A stretch of 64,000 nt of DNA, taken from contig NC_082690.1 of assembly GCF_949987515.2 (NCBI RefSeq), positions 102,608,400 to 102,672,399 on the forward strand. The letters run 5' to 3'. The translations under genes were made by a program, and so were the position numbers. This DNA is from Delphinus delphis. Lineage: Eukaryota; Chordata; Mammalia; Artiodactyla; Delphinidae. Of the stretch, positions 1-10,578 are shown piece by piece. Each line of letters begins with the position of its first letter. The stretch's first letter is position 1. The notes below the pieces were generated by a model, which saw nothing but the letters and a program-made list of their open reading frames with translations, was not told where the DNA came from and did no database searches.

Positions 1-1099
1 TATGTAGTTTCCTCCGTGGTCACCTGTGCGCACACCAGGGAGTGGTTTGGAACCCCTGGGACCCAGGTGGAGGGAGCACGAGAGTCAGCAGCTGGGCTCT
101 CAGAGCCGGGTGTCTGCTGGTGTAGATGGCAGGTCAAGCGGGCCCCCTGTGGGCTGGCACCCTTATTCCTCTTCCCAGCAGACCTTGTGCCACTCTGGCA
201 GCTCCCCACTCTCAGGACAAGCCCAGTCTCCATGCATGCCACTCAGCTGCCTCTGTTCCTCCACTCCTGGCCTCATGTCTGGGCTGGCTGAAGTCCAGTG
301 AGGCCTCTGAGAGGAAGTGTCCCCTCCAGGGTCCTGTTGCCACTGGCTGGGCCTTTAGGGCAGGATGAGGAGCTTCCAGGGCCGGGGTGGCCCCTTCGGA
401 CGGCATGATGGGAGCTCGGTGTGGGTGGAGGCGGGCCTTTGGCCTCAGTGGCCCTGGATGCTGGCCGTGTGGCTCAGCTCTGGTGTGGTGGGTGTCCTGT
501 GAGCTGCTCCAGGTGCTGGAGTGGCCGAGATCAACCATCTCATGGTAAGAGCATCTGGCAGATCTCCACCTGCAGGGCGGACAGGTCAGATTTCAGGCCT
601 ATAGATAAGGGCAGGCCAGGCCACGGTGGCCTAGACCAGCAGGTTCTGGAGGCCTGAGGCTACACGTGACAGAGCACTGTACGTGACCTGCCTGGGCTGC
701 TGGTGGCCTAAAGGCCAACATTAGAATCAATCAACCAACCCTCAAACATTCACCCGACACATCTGCAAGTAAAACTCGCCGGCATGTCCTGACCTGCCCA
801 AGGCCACAGCAACTTCTACCTAGAAGGTCAAGGATTTTGCTCAGTATCAGCGATTCTGAGCCTTTTCTGGGTCAGAAATTCTTTTGAAGTATTGCTAAGA
901 GCAATGCCCCTTTCCTTAGAAAATGCATGTTTGAATACGTGTGCACACACATGGACACCTACATGCTCTTTAAAAGTTTCAAGGAACTCCCAAAGTCCTA
1001 CCAGAATTCCAGGTGAGCCCCGTCCCCGACCTGGGACGCATCATAGCAGAGCGGGGTTGCCAGGCCTCGGGCTCAGACCACCAGACTGTGAGTCCCAGC
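1..1099. other. intergenic sequence, no gene seen
   Basis: No exon-like reading frame with splice signals and no recognisable protein similarity was found on either strand. The short open frames here overlap one another and look like chance. In human the next gene upstream of CCDC88B is PRDX5, but none of its exons is recognisable here, so the window probably starts in the gap between the two. Confidence 0.6.
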
Positions 1100-1290
1100 C
1101 TGCTACTAGGGAGCTGGGGACCTTGGGCGGGCTATTTGGTTTTCCTTGACCCCGCTTCCCTCATCTTTAGAGTGAGAATAATCCAACTCACCTCATAGGG
1201 TCATTGTGGGGAATGCATGAGACAGTTTACGTAAAGCGTTTGGCGCAGTGCCCAGCACTCAGTAAGTGCCCAATACACGGCTGGAATAAA
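1100..1290 (+). repeat. MIR SINE relic
   Basis: The order 'gaccttgggcgggctatttg', 'cctcatctttagagtgag' and 'gcccagcactcagtaagtg' is the diverged core and 3' part of a MIR (mammalian-wide SINE). A second MIR-like piece follows at about 1385-1455. Edges are approximate. Confidence 0.6.
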
Positions 1291-1762
1291 AAAGAAAAAG
1301 AACCCCCGCTCTCCACCATGCAGCCTTCTTGTTGGCAGGGAAAGAGCTAGGAGTTAGGAGAGAGGCCAAATCCCAGGCCTGTCCTTGATGATTCCCGTTC
1401 TGTGCCCCTCTGGGCCTCAGTTTCCACATCAGTATAATGGGGCTAGTGATTCTCTTATCGTCCAATGTCTCTAGGCTCCCAGGATCTCCTTATGTTGTCC
1501 GGCACCCAAAGCCTCACCAGACGGAGCTGGGAAGACTTCTCCAGGGGAATCTTTGTCATCTCCTAGAGAATCAAACCCGGGCTTCTGAGAGCACGAGAGG
1601 GCTGGAAGGGGTCCCAGCATTTCTGGCCTAGACTAGGCTTGGGCTCAGCCATGCAGGCACCATGATTGGGAGCCCTGGAGGCTACTGGCCCCAGGAGGAC
1701 ACACCCTGCTGGTCTTGGTTTGGGTTTGGCTGCACAGGCATAGAGGAGTGACAGCAGAGAAA

Positions 1763-1822
1763 GTGTGTGTGTGTGTGTGTGTGTGTGCGTGCGCGCGCGC
1801 GTGTGTGTGTACATACATGTAT
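1763..1822. repeat. (GT)n(GC)n alternating purine-pyrimidine tract
   Basis: A GT run passes into a GC run, back to GT, then into 'acatacatgtat'. Every step over 60 bases alternates purine and pyrimidine, the classic sequence requirement for left-handed Z-DNA. It lies in intergenic DNA about 8.8 kb upstream of the CCDC88B start codon. Confidence 0.9.
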
Positions 1823-2151
1823 TTGTATAACTTCTAGAGAAGTTTGGGTAGCATCTGTGTGAAGGCACAGATTTTTGGTGCTAATAAACATGCGTATTGA
1901 TCTGTTACGTTAATATTTGCACCAACTCTGCCTGCTTGAGCTGGGAATCATATTTTTTTCTTAACACAGGTAAGGTGCCCTGCTCAGGGTAGGGAATGTG
2001 GGAAATATTCAACATGTGTTTTGGGAAGGAGTAAAAAGTGCAGAGAGGGAGACAGAAAGCTATCTTCTCTCCAGCTTCTTGGATATTGGTTCCCATTGTT
2101 CCAGCATAAACTTGACTATAGCGGTTCTTAATTAGAACTAGACTTGCTGAC

Positions 2152-2430
2152 ACTTCCCTGGTGGCGCAGTGGTTAAGAATCCACCTGCCAATGCAGGGGA
2201 CACGGGTTCGAGCCCTGGTTCGGGAAGCTCCCACATGCCGCGGAGCAGTTAAGCCCATGTGCCACAACTACTGAGCCTGCGCTCTAGAGGCTGCGAGCCA
2301 CAACTACTGAAGGCAATGAAAACTAGCCCCCGCTCGCCGCAACGAGAGGAAGCCCCCGCGCAGCAACGAAGACTCAACGCAGTAGAAAAATAAATAAATA
2401 AAATAAATAAATTTAAATAAATAAATAAAA
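2152..2430 (+). mobile_element. CHR-type tRNA-derived SINE, long form
   Basis: The tRNA-like head 'acttccctggtggcgcag' carries an A box and is followed by the B-box 'gggttcgagccc'. The body has 'caactactgagcctgcgctc' and the tail is AAATA-rich. A second SINE has landed just past this tail. Confidence 0.85.
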
Positions 2431-2445
2431 GTGAACAAGTCAGTG

Positions 2446-2660
2446 TTTTTTTTGTTTTTGTTTTTTTTTCAGTACGCGGGCCTCTCACTGTTGTGGCCTC
2501 TCCCGTTGCGGAGCACAGGCTCCGGACGCGCAGGCTCAGCGGTCATGGCTCACGGGCCCAGCCGCTCCGTGGCATGTGGGATCTTCCCGGACCGGGGCAT
2601 GAACCCCTGTCCCCTGTATCGGCAGGCGGACTCTCAACCGCTGCGCCACCAGGGAAGCCC
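2446..2660 (-). mobile_element. CHR-type SINE, reverse orientation
   Basis: A poly-T run leads into the body 'ctctcactgttgtggcctc' and ends at the inverted tRNA head 'caccagggaagccc'. It is flanked by near-identical target-site duplications, AAGTCAGTG at 2437 and AAGTCACTG at 2661. Confidence 0.9.
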
Positions 2661-2720
2661 AAGTCACTGGTTTTTAGTCTATTCACCAAGTTGTGCAGCC
2701 ATCGCCACTACTAAGATGGA

Positions 2721-2846
2721 TTTTTTTTTTTTGGGGTCTGCACCAAGGGGCGGGCGGGATCTTAGTTCCCCGACCAGGGATGGAACCTGGGCCCCCTGCA
2801 GTGGAAGCGCGCGCAGTCTTGACCGCTGGACCGCCAGGGGCGTCCC
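2721..2846 (-). mobile_element. short CHR-type SINE, reverse orientation
   Basis: This is the short subtype with 'gatcttagttccccgaccag' and 'ccgctggaccgccagg'. The flanking words 'gatggattttt' and 'ggtggattttt' look like a slightly diverged target duplication. Confidence 0.8.
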
Positions 2847-2979
2847 TCAGGTGGATTTTTAATCTCAGTGACTTCTGCCAAGAGGAGGCTGTTGCTGGTC
2901 TCGCCCGGCACTGCGATGCGTGTGTGCGTGCCCCGTGTGCTTGTGAAGACTCATTCGGACTTCCGGGGGCTCCGCTTCC

Positions 2980-3660
2980 CACAGTCACATCAGTATCTTG
3001 CATCCTGCGGCTGTTTCCTGAGAGTCATCTCTGCGCCAGGCACGTGCGGGGCTCTGGGACACAGCAGTGAATACGCTGGGCACGGGCCCTGCGGGCGCCA
3101 CGGGTCTCCCAGCCAGGGCAGCGCCAGCGCAGCTCTGGTCCCACCTCCATGCGCTCCCAGGCTAGTGGGGGCGCCAGACGCCGCATGAGTGCTTACAATC
3201 AGCGTGGTGAAGATGTGAAGAGGAAGCACAGGTTGGTCATTTGGGGTATCACAGAAGAAGTACCCTGCCCACTACCCCACCCTCCCATGGGGGAAAGGAA
3301 GGGAGAAAAGGACTTCTGGCTGCGGCCGAGAAATGAATAGGTGATAGCCAGGTGAGCAGAGGTGGAAAGTGTGCTCCAGGTGGCGGGAACAGCCTGTGTA
3401 AAGGCTAAAGGCGAGGCAGATGAGAGAGTGGACTGAGCAGCCCAGATGAGGGCAGAGAGAGGATTTTGTCCACAAGCCACGGCACGATTGGCTTCTCCTG
3501 GTGGACATCTGGGTTTGTCCACGATTTGGCTACGGGCAGCTTCAGACACATTTCTGATTTTGTTTCCTCTTGGGCTTCCTCCTCAGGACGTGTTCCCAAA
3601 TGCTGAGAGTGCTTGGGTCAAAGGGCGCTGGTGGTTTTACTGGTGTCTGAAAACCCTGAG
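2980..3660. other. intergenic DNA with ancient repeat debris
   Basis: The words 'gcgccaggcacgtgcgggg' and 'ctgggacacagcagtgaat' resemble an old mammalian interspersed repeat. The rest has no assignable content, and the short open frames have no splice or codon support. Confidence 0.4.
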
Positions 3661-3770
3661 GCCGTTTTAAGGACCATCAGGGATACATGCATGTGCTCCT
3701 CTCCCCCTTTCCCCTCAGTGAGCCAACCCGAGTTTTACCTTCTGGATTTACTTTTTGCTTGCTTAATGGA

Positions 3771-3976
3771 TTTTTTTTTTTTGCGGTACGCGGGTCTCTC
3801 ACTGTTGTGGCCTCTCCCATTGCGGAGCACAGGCTCCGGACGCTGCAGGCTCAGCGGCCATGGCTCACGGGCCCAGCTGCTCCGCGGCATGTGGGATCTT
3901 CCCGGACCGGGGCACGAACCCGTGTCCCCTGCATTGGCAGGCGGACTCTCAACCACCGCGCCACCAGGGAAGCCCC
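3771..3976 (-). mobile_element. CHR-type SINE, reverse orientation
   Basis: Full-length element from the poly-T run to 'caccagggaagcccc'. It is flanked by a 15-bp perfect target-site duplication, GCTTAATGGATTTTT at 3761 and 3977, so it is a young insertion. Confidence 0.93.
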
Positions 3977-4236
3977 GCTTAATGGATTTTTAATGGTACC
4001 TCAGAGCTGTCTTTGATGTGTGTGTCTTTAATTATGAGGGAGGCTAGCAACCTCAGGGCTTGGCACTGGGTCTCCCCATGCTTGCTAACTGGGCTCTGGG
4101 CTCCAGCCTTACCCTCCCAGCAGGCAGCAAAAAGGCAGTGGGGACCGCGGGAGGAGATGCAGCTCTCAGAGAGAGGACTTAGGTTTACCCTCATACCCCT
4201 CTGAGCCTCACTTTCCTCATCTCTGAAATAGGAATT

Positions 4237-4363
4237 CTTTTTTTTTGTTTTTTTGCTGCACCACGCGGCTTGTGGAATTTTAGTTTCCTAACCAGGGATC
4301 AAACCCGGGCCCTTGGCAATGCGAGTGCAGAGTCCTAACCACTGGACCACCAGGGAATTCCCT
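4237..4363 (-). mobile_element. short CHR-type SINE, reverse orientation
   Basis: Short subtype with 'gctgcaccacgcggcttgtg', the inverted B box 'gggatcaaacccgggc' and 'ccactggaccaccaggga'. Flanked by 'gaaataggaattc' and 'gaagtaggaattc', a target duplication with one mismatch. It split an older MIR-like segment. Confidence 0.88.
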
Positions 4364-4384
4364 GAAGTAGGAATTCATCTGTTC

Positions 4385-4550
4385 AAAACCATTAGTTCAG
4401 CTGCCACTGCACTCCAGCACTTCCTGGCTGTGTGGCCTGAAGCAAGTGACAGCCTCTCTGTGTTCAGTTTCTTCATCATAAAAGGGAGATGGTAATAATT
4501 GTACCTGTATTTTATGGCTGTAGAGGGGATTGAGTGATTAACATATGTGA
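4385..4550 (+). repeat. MIR SINE relic
   Basis: 'ctggctgtgtggcctgaagc', 'gtttcttcatcataaaaggg' and 'gtaataattgtacctgtatt' follow the MIR core in order. Confidence 0.65.
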
Positions 4551-4771
4551 AGGACAGAGCTGGCACGGGCAAGTGGTCAGCACACGGTGTCGGTGTCACT
4601 CTCATGGTTTCCTTGGCCCAGACCGCAGCCCTGGACGACTCCATGGCATCCCTGCCCTCACAGAGCTTCCACTCTAGTGGGGAGCAGATGAAGCGAACAA
4701 GGGAAGATGCAGAGTGGCTTAAGACTAAGAGGGGAGAAGGACTGGGGTCTCCTTTAGAAAGGGAAGATCTC

Positions 4772-5078
4772 GGACTTCCCTGGTGGCACAGTGGTTAAGA
4801 ATCCGCCTGCCATGCAACAGACACGGGTTCGATCCCTGGTCTGGGAAGATCCCACATGCTGCGGAGCAGTTAAGCCTGTGCGCCACAACTACTGAGCCTG
4901 CGCTCTAGAGCCCGCGAGCCACATCTACAGAGCCTGCATGCTGCAAGTACTGAAGCCCGCGCGTCTAAAGCCCGTGCTCCGCAACAAGAGAAGCCACCGC
5001 AATGAGAAGCCCGCGCACCGCGACGAAGACCCAACACAGCCAAAAATAAATAGATAAAATTAAAAACAAAACAAAACT
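4772..5078 (+). mobile_element. CHR-type SINE, long form
   Basis: Head 'acttccctggtggcacagtg', B box 'gggttcgatccc', then repeated 'actgagcctgcgctctag'-type units and an AAATA-rich tail. A possible target duplication, 'gggaagatct' before and 'gggaaaatct' at about 5113, would extend the insertion to 5112. Confidence 0.85.
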
Positions 5079-5411
5079 GTAAGTAATCTACAGGTTTATT
5101 AAAAAAAAAAAAGGGAAAATCTTTTCTGAGAAAGAGGCCATTAGGCGCACCAGTAGGGGGAGATGGAGCTAGATGGGGGAGGGGGTTGTGCACGTGTGTG
5201 GGTTGGAGAGGGTGTTCCAGGCTGGGGAACAGCAAATGTTGAGGTGCTGAGGGCAGAAGAGAGACTGAGGAAGCTGGAGCGGGTGTGAGGCTGGGAGGTG
5301 TGTGTGGGGGGCAAGGGTCAGGTGGCGAGCCTGGGCCGCTCTGCGGGGCCTGGGAGGTCATGGTGAGAGGCTGCAACTTGATTCATAGTATAGGGGGAAG
5401 CCACTGGAGGG

Positions 5412-5532
5412 ATTTTGTTTTTGGCCACACCGCGAGGCATGTGGGATCTTAGCTCCCCCACCAGGGCTCTAACCCGCGCTGCCTGCATTGGAGGTGCGGA
5501 GTCTTAACCACTGGACCGCCAGGGAAGTCCCT
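5412..5532 (-). mobile_element. short CHR-type SINE, reverse orientation
   Basis: Short subtype with 'gtgggatcttagctccccca' and 'ccactggaccgccaggga'. Flanked by an exact 11-bp duplication, CCACTGGAGGG, at 5401 and 5533. Confidence 0.92.
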
Positions 5533-5543
5533 CCACTGGAGGG

Positions 5544-6740
5544 TTTTAAGAACAGAAGGGTCATGAGTCAGTCAGTGTTTCCGAACACCTCCTTGGGCAC
5601 TGGGTGGAGGCCACCAGGAGAAGGATTGGTGCCGGGGTGCCAGGCTCGGTGAGAGGCTCGGGGCGAGGCAGGGCCCCCGGGAGCGTCGGGGAGCCCTGGG
5701 GAGAGCAGAAAGGGAGAGCTGGCCCAGTGTCAGGTAGTGGCGGCTGGGCCGCACCGGGCTCTCTTCAGAGCTGGGCCCAGGCCCTGCAGGCTGCACCCTG
5801 AGGCTCTGGGCACCTGGCCCGGCACTCGGCAGATGGCCCTGGGCCCTCCCCTCCCTGGCTCTGGTTTCCCACCGCCTCCTCCCGCATGGGCAGCTTGTTG
5901 AGTTACTGGGCTGAGCACTTCTGTTCTTGTCCAACTCTGGCTATTTCCACCCCCAAATGGTAAGTAGGAAAAACACCCCTTCTCAGACACTTGGGTGGGG
6001 AGTAGGGAGTCCTTCAGACCCAACGCCAGAGGGTCAGGTGCCCAGAAACCCCTGGAGGCTGTTTTAGGGTTTTAGTTCTTGAGCCTGGGGCCCTGAACCA
6101 TCTGGTTAGGGAGCTGGGCCCCAGCCAAGCCGCTGGGGTATCAGGTGGGGCCTGCCGCAGGCAGGGAGAAAAAGCCACTCTCTGACTCAGGCCTGGTTGG
6201 TCCTGGACTCTGGTTGAACCCAGCTGCCACCTGCCCTGGCCTCCCTGGACTCTGCTTCCTGGAGCCCCAGAGCCCTCGAGCCCTCCTGCCCCAGGTCTTT
6301 GGGGTCAGACTAGGGCTACCTAGAGAATTCAAAACCAGAAGGGAAGTGGGAGTCCTTCCTGCTCCCACCCTGTGCAGCTGGAGAAGCTGAGCCCTGAGGT
6401 AGGAGGCTGCAGGCAGTTGACGACGTTGTCGATTTGTCTGTCTGTCTTTCTCTGCCTCTTGCCTGTCTCCTGAATCCACATGTTGGCAGCAGTGGGCACC
6501 AACACCCCCCACCCCACCTTAAAAACTTCCAGAAAAAGATCTCTGAGATGAGCAGTCATTATGGCACTGTAGGGATAGCAAAAGATGCAAATGTTTAAAA
6601 TCTTTGTCAATAAGAGACAAAGTGACGATGGGAGAGCGCACCGTAGGATACAATGTAGCTATTCAAGAGGCCAAGGCCAACGGTTCTGAACAGAAATGAA
6701 GCAGATTGTGAAATATATCTCAAAGCATGGAGGTGCACAC
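5544..6740. other. intergenic sequence, no gene seen
   Basis: GC-rich, with several short open frames on both strands but no start, splice or codon pattern tying them together. I recognise no protein or RNA gene. Confidence 0.45.
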
Positions 6741-6742
6741 GT

Positions 6743-6745
<3 letters not shown>

Positions 6746-6778
<33 letters not shown>

Positions 6779-6780
6779 TG
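6746..6780. repeat. (GT)n microsatellite
   Basis: A pure GT run of roughly 30 bases after 'cacacgtaac', ending in 'gggtgtgg'. This is a likely polymorphic dinucleotide repeat. Confidence 0.9.
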
Positions 6781-6930
6781 GTTGCAACCACTTGTGACAG
6801 ACTTGGGCAGCTGCAGCTCAGGAAGGACACAGAAAATGCTAACGGGGCATGGCATTGGGGACTGGGTTTGGGAGTGAAGAGGGGAAGACTTGATTTTTTC
6901 TCTATATCCTTAGGCACTCTTGACATTTTT

Positions 6931-7127
6931 TTCTTTCTTTCTTTCTTTTTTTTTTTGCGGTACGCGGGCCTCTCACTGTTGTGGCCTCTCCCGTTGCGGA
7001 GCACAGGCTCCGGACGCGCAGGCTGAGCCAGTCATGGCTCACGGGCCCAGCTGCTCCGCGGCATGTGGGATCTTCCTGGACCGGGGCACGAACCCCTGTC
7101 CGCTGCATCGGCAGGCGGACTCTCTCT
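6931..7127 (-). mobile_element. CHR-type SINE, 5'-truncated head, reverse orientation
   Basis: The body is the same as its relatives, but the inverted head stops after 'gcaggcggactctc', so the usual 'caccagggaagccc' is missing. Flanks 'tgacattttt' (6921) and 'cgacattttt' (7128) mark the target duplication. Confidence 0.9.
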
Positions 7128-7161
7128 CGACATTTTTGATCATGCATTTGAACAATTTTTT

Positions 7162-7415
7162 TGAAATAAATTTATTTATTTATTTTTGGCTGTGTTGGGT
7201 CTTCATTGCTGCGAGTGGGCTTCCTCTTTGCGGTGGCTTCTCTTGTTGCAGAGCACGGGCTCTAGGTGTTTGGGCTTCAGTAGTTGCAGCAGGTGGGCTC
7301 AGTAGTTGTGGTGCACAGGCTTAACTGCTCTGCAGCATGTGCAGACCAGGGCTTGGACCCGTGTCCTCTGCATTGGCAGGCGTTTTCTTAACCATTGTGC
7401 CACCAGGGAAGTCCC
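7162..7415 (-). mobile_element. long-form CHR-type SINE, reverse orientation
   Basis: Starts with TTTATT repeats and 'ggctgtgttgggtcttcatt', and ends with 'caccagggaagtccc'. Bounded by TGAACAATTTTT at 7149 and 7416. The same word also bounds the next SINE, so two insertions share one target site. Confidence 0.9.
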
Positions 7416-7427
7416 TGAACAATTTTT

Positions 7428-7628
7428 TTTTTTTTTGCGGTACGCGGGCCTCTCACTGTTGTGGCCTCTCCCGTTGTGGAGCACAGGCTCCGGACGCACA
7501 GGCTCAGCGGCCATGGCTCACGGGCCCAGCCGCTCTGCGGCATGTGGGATCTTCCCGGACCGGGGCACGAACCCGCGTCCCCTGCATCGGCAGGCGGACT
7601 CTCAACCACTGCACCACCAGGGAAGCCC
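7428..7628 (-). mobile_element. CHR-type SINE at a reused target site
   Basis: Body 'ctctcactgttgtggcctc' and inverted head 'caccagggaagcccc'. Flanked by TGAACAATTTTT at 7416 and again at 7630. It sits directly after the long-form SINE in the same orientation. Confidence 0.92.
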
Positions 7629-7639
7629 CTGAACAATTT

Positions 7640-8329
7640 TTTAAAGGAAAAAATCTAGCCTAGGGATAGGAACCACTGCCAGCCCCTGAGGAACATCCCT
7701 CAATAGTTAATTGAGCCTCGAAATCCCAACATCTTGGGGTCAGCTGATGAGGGAGCCCCTCCCCAGCCTCCTCCCCCTGCCCACACCCCGAGCCTCCCTC
7801 TGCCTGACTCAGCTGAACCAACTCATAGAACCAGATTGAGAGACTGAGGTGCAGCCGGGCATGTCTGGAGTGACGAATGTGAGAGCAATCAGCAAGAGCA
7901 ATGGGGCGACACGGCCCAGGCCTCCGAGGAGGCTGGAGGAAGGGTGTGACTCGGAAGCCACGGAGCAAGGCAGGGGCCCCTGGCTGCTGGGAGGTGAGGC
8001 CCTGTCACCACTCTTCGCTAACCCAGAGTGGGTTCTCCGGAGTACTTCCTGGGCTGGAATCCCGAGGTAGGGGGGGATGGAAATAGGTGTAAGATTCTCA
8101 GAGTCCAATCTGGATGGACCCTTGATATTATTAATACTAAAGATAATAAACTGGTGTCTGGTGTCTAAAATTTGGGACCACACTAGGGACCATTTCATGA
8201 ATGCTTCAGCCGGGCACCAGCTTGTGGAATCCTTGTAACAACCCTTTGAGAGGATTATCTGCATTTCCAGATGCTTCTAGGGAGGCTTAAACAACTGGAT
8301 ATGCTCTTCTGCTAACAACCCTGCGCAGC
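7640..8329. other. intergenic sequence, no gene seen
   Basis: No recognisable gene or young repeat. The open frames on both strands are short and unsupported. Confidence 0.45.
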
Positions 8330-8520
8330 TTCCTGTTGCCTGGTCAGGCTACCACTTCAGAGCTGTGTGATTTGGGGCAAGTTCTTAACCTCTCTGAGTC
8401 TCGGTTTCCTTCTCTATAAATTGGAGATAACCCATAGTCCTTATTTCATAAACTAGTCCTGTGCAAATAAGTTAGTAAGTGTAAAGTGTTGGTAACCAGG
8501 ACTGGCTCATGATAAGCCTG
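8330..8520 (+). repeat. MIR SINE relic
   Basis: 'agctgtgtgatttggggcaa', 'cttaacctctctgagtctc' and 'tttccttctctataaattgg' are an unusually clear MIR core. Confidence 0.75.
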
Positions 8521-8685
8521 GGTTTGCAATATTGCCCCATCTTGCAGCAAATCTAAGATGTCAACGATTGTAAAAGACGCCGCTAAAGAAAATGCCACTA
8601 AAAGAAGAATGCTGCCAGTTAACTATGTCCCAAGGCTCTTTCATCACTAGACTCTTTATTTTCTACTTCCCGAAGGAGCTCTTTT

Positions 8686-8885
8686 TTTTTTTTGCGGTAC
8701 GTGGGCCTTTCACTGTTGTGGCCTCTCCCGTTGCAGAGCACAGGCTCTGGACGCGCAGGCTCAGCAGCCATGGCTCACGGGCCCAGCAGCTCCGCGGCAT
8801 GTGGGATCTTCCCGGACTGGGGCATGAACCCGTGTCCCCTGCATCGGCAGGTGGACTCTCAACCACTGCGCCACCAGGGAAGCCC
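8686..8885 (-). mobile_element. CHR-type SINE, reverse orientation
   Basis: Full-length element flanked by an exact duplication, CCGAAGGAGCTCTTTTT, at 8669-8686 and 8886-8902. The long intact duplication points to a recent insertion. Confidence 0.94.
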
Positions 8886-9499
8886 CCGAAGGAGCTCTTT
8901 TTGACTTAGACATAGATTCTTATCATACATAATTCTGATGCACACATAAAAAGGAAAATATAAGCAAAAGAAATAGTTTACGCTGTTCAGAAAACTCCTT
9001 CACATTTGGAATCCGACAGAGGCGCGATGTCTGTATTTCCCTGCCACCCACTCCTGTGAGGCATCAAGAGTTCGGTGCTCCCCTCCGAAATTCATAAGAC
9101 AACCGGAAACCACCGGCAGCCATCAGAGTCCTAAGCCAACTTTGCAGGACCGCAGAGCAAGCCGACTCTGATTTCTGCTTTGGGAGTGTTGCTGACAAGT
9201 CCGGTTCCTCTCCCCCGGGAGCTCCCACTCTTTGGGGCCTGGGGTTAAGAGCGCTCCGCTCTTGTCTCTGGGGTTTTCTCCCAAGCTGCTGATGCCCTTT
9301 CGGCAGGGTTTGATGCTTCTGAAGTATGGGCACGTGCAGGCAATGACAATGACGTCAGGACTGTTGCTGGCTAGCCAGCAACTCTACCATGTAACCTGAC
9401 TTTAGCGATTTAAATGTGAGAAACAAAGTGTCTGGGAATCGATGCAACATGAATAATTTCTGAACGTTACACGGGCCATGCTTCCAGCTGCCACAGAAC

Positions 9500-9830
9500 G
9501 CTTGCACGTTCTGCTTCGGCTGCTTGAAATGCCCTTCCTTCCTCCCCACTTTGCCTAGTTTACCCAGTTATCCCTGATCTCAGCTTCATGGTCATCCCCC
9601 CACCCCACCCCCCATGCCTTTCCTGATCATCCCACTGACGTCAAATCCCTTCCCTGTCAATGCACCTAGTACAGCTGCAATGTTACATTTTGGGGGTGTG
9701 TGTGTGTGTGATTTTCTGCGTAGCTGTCTCCCCAGTGTACTGGGCATACCACGGGGGCAGGGACTATGTGGCTTTTTACCACATCTCAGTACCCAGCAAT
9801 GTCCCACACAGAGCCCAGTAGTGAGCAGTG
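9500..9830 (+). repeat. L2 LINE 3' relic
   Basis: 'gaaatgcccttccttcctcc', 'catgcctttcctgatcatc' and 'gggggcagggactatgtgg' followed by 'agtacccagcaatg' follow the 3' end of the ancient L2 LINE. A short GT run lies inside at about 9696-9711. Confidence 0.6.
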
Positions 9831-10379
9831 GGGGAACTGGGGTGTCCTCCTGGCCTCGTGGTTTATCTATGAGACACGTGCTGCTGGTCTCTGCATTGAA
9901 CTGTGTCCCTCAGAGGCTGGATTCTAACTCACTTCTTTCACAGACAGGAAATTGAGGCCTGTGAGGTCACTAGCCCACGGGCTAGACGTTCTGTCTCAGT
10001 CCAGTGTATATAGAGTATGGGGGGAGGGTCCGAGGAGGGGGTACTCACTTCTGGTCGGGGTTCAGAGGAGGCGGCACCTCCCAAGCCTCGTAGGTTGGGA
10101 GGGTGATTTGGGTAAGTTTGGGAAACATCAAGGGGAAAGGGAAGCCAGGCAAATCAGAAGATGCAGGTGTGGGTACCTAGATGCCCCGTGTAAGGCCCCT
10201 TCCGAGGCCCTGGAAGGTACAAGGCTGAGGTCACCTTCTTGGGTTTCAAGTTGGGTAACCGAGGCCCAGAGAGGGGGAGGACTCACCTGCCATTGTCCAT
10301 CGAGCCAGGAGAGCTGTGGGCCTTGCTCCTGGGCGGCCCTGACTCCACCTTCCCCTGCTAACCTCCGAGCTGGCCCTGC

Positions 10380-10578
10380 CCAAGATGCTGGGAGGATGCA
10401 GGGAGGCGAAGGGGGGGGGGGCGCTGAGGCAGGACTCCGGGGGTGCACGGGGCTGCCAGCACCCGGAAGGAGGAAGCTGCTCAGGGTGTCTGTGGCTGGG
10501 CCTGGGCCCACTCGGGACTTCCTCTTCCTCTCAGGGCAGGTGTAGCCACCAGAGCGGGACCGACACCCTGACCCCGTC
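10380..10578 (+). promoter_or_regulatory. CCDC88B proximal promoter and leader (putative)
   Basis: GC-rich sequence directly upstream of the CCDC88B start, without a TATA box. It includes a G-run at about 10411-10421. At 10517-10530 the + strand reads 'acttcctcttcctc', on the other strand two GAGGAA cores of the PU.1/ETS type, which would fit a blood-cell gene. The transcription start is not visible from sequence alone. Confidence 0.45.

Noticed and set aside
2152..2230. tRNA gene-like A and B boxes
   Set aside because: They belong to SINE heads with tails and target duplications; no full cloverleaf tRNA gene was found.
1..10500. Possible PRDX5 exons expected from human gene order
   Set aside because: No PRDX5-like exon was recognised; the gene probably lies beyond the window start.
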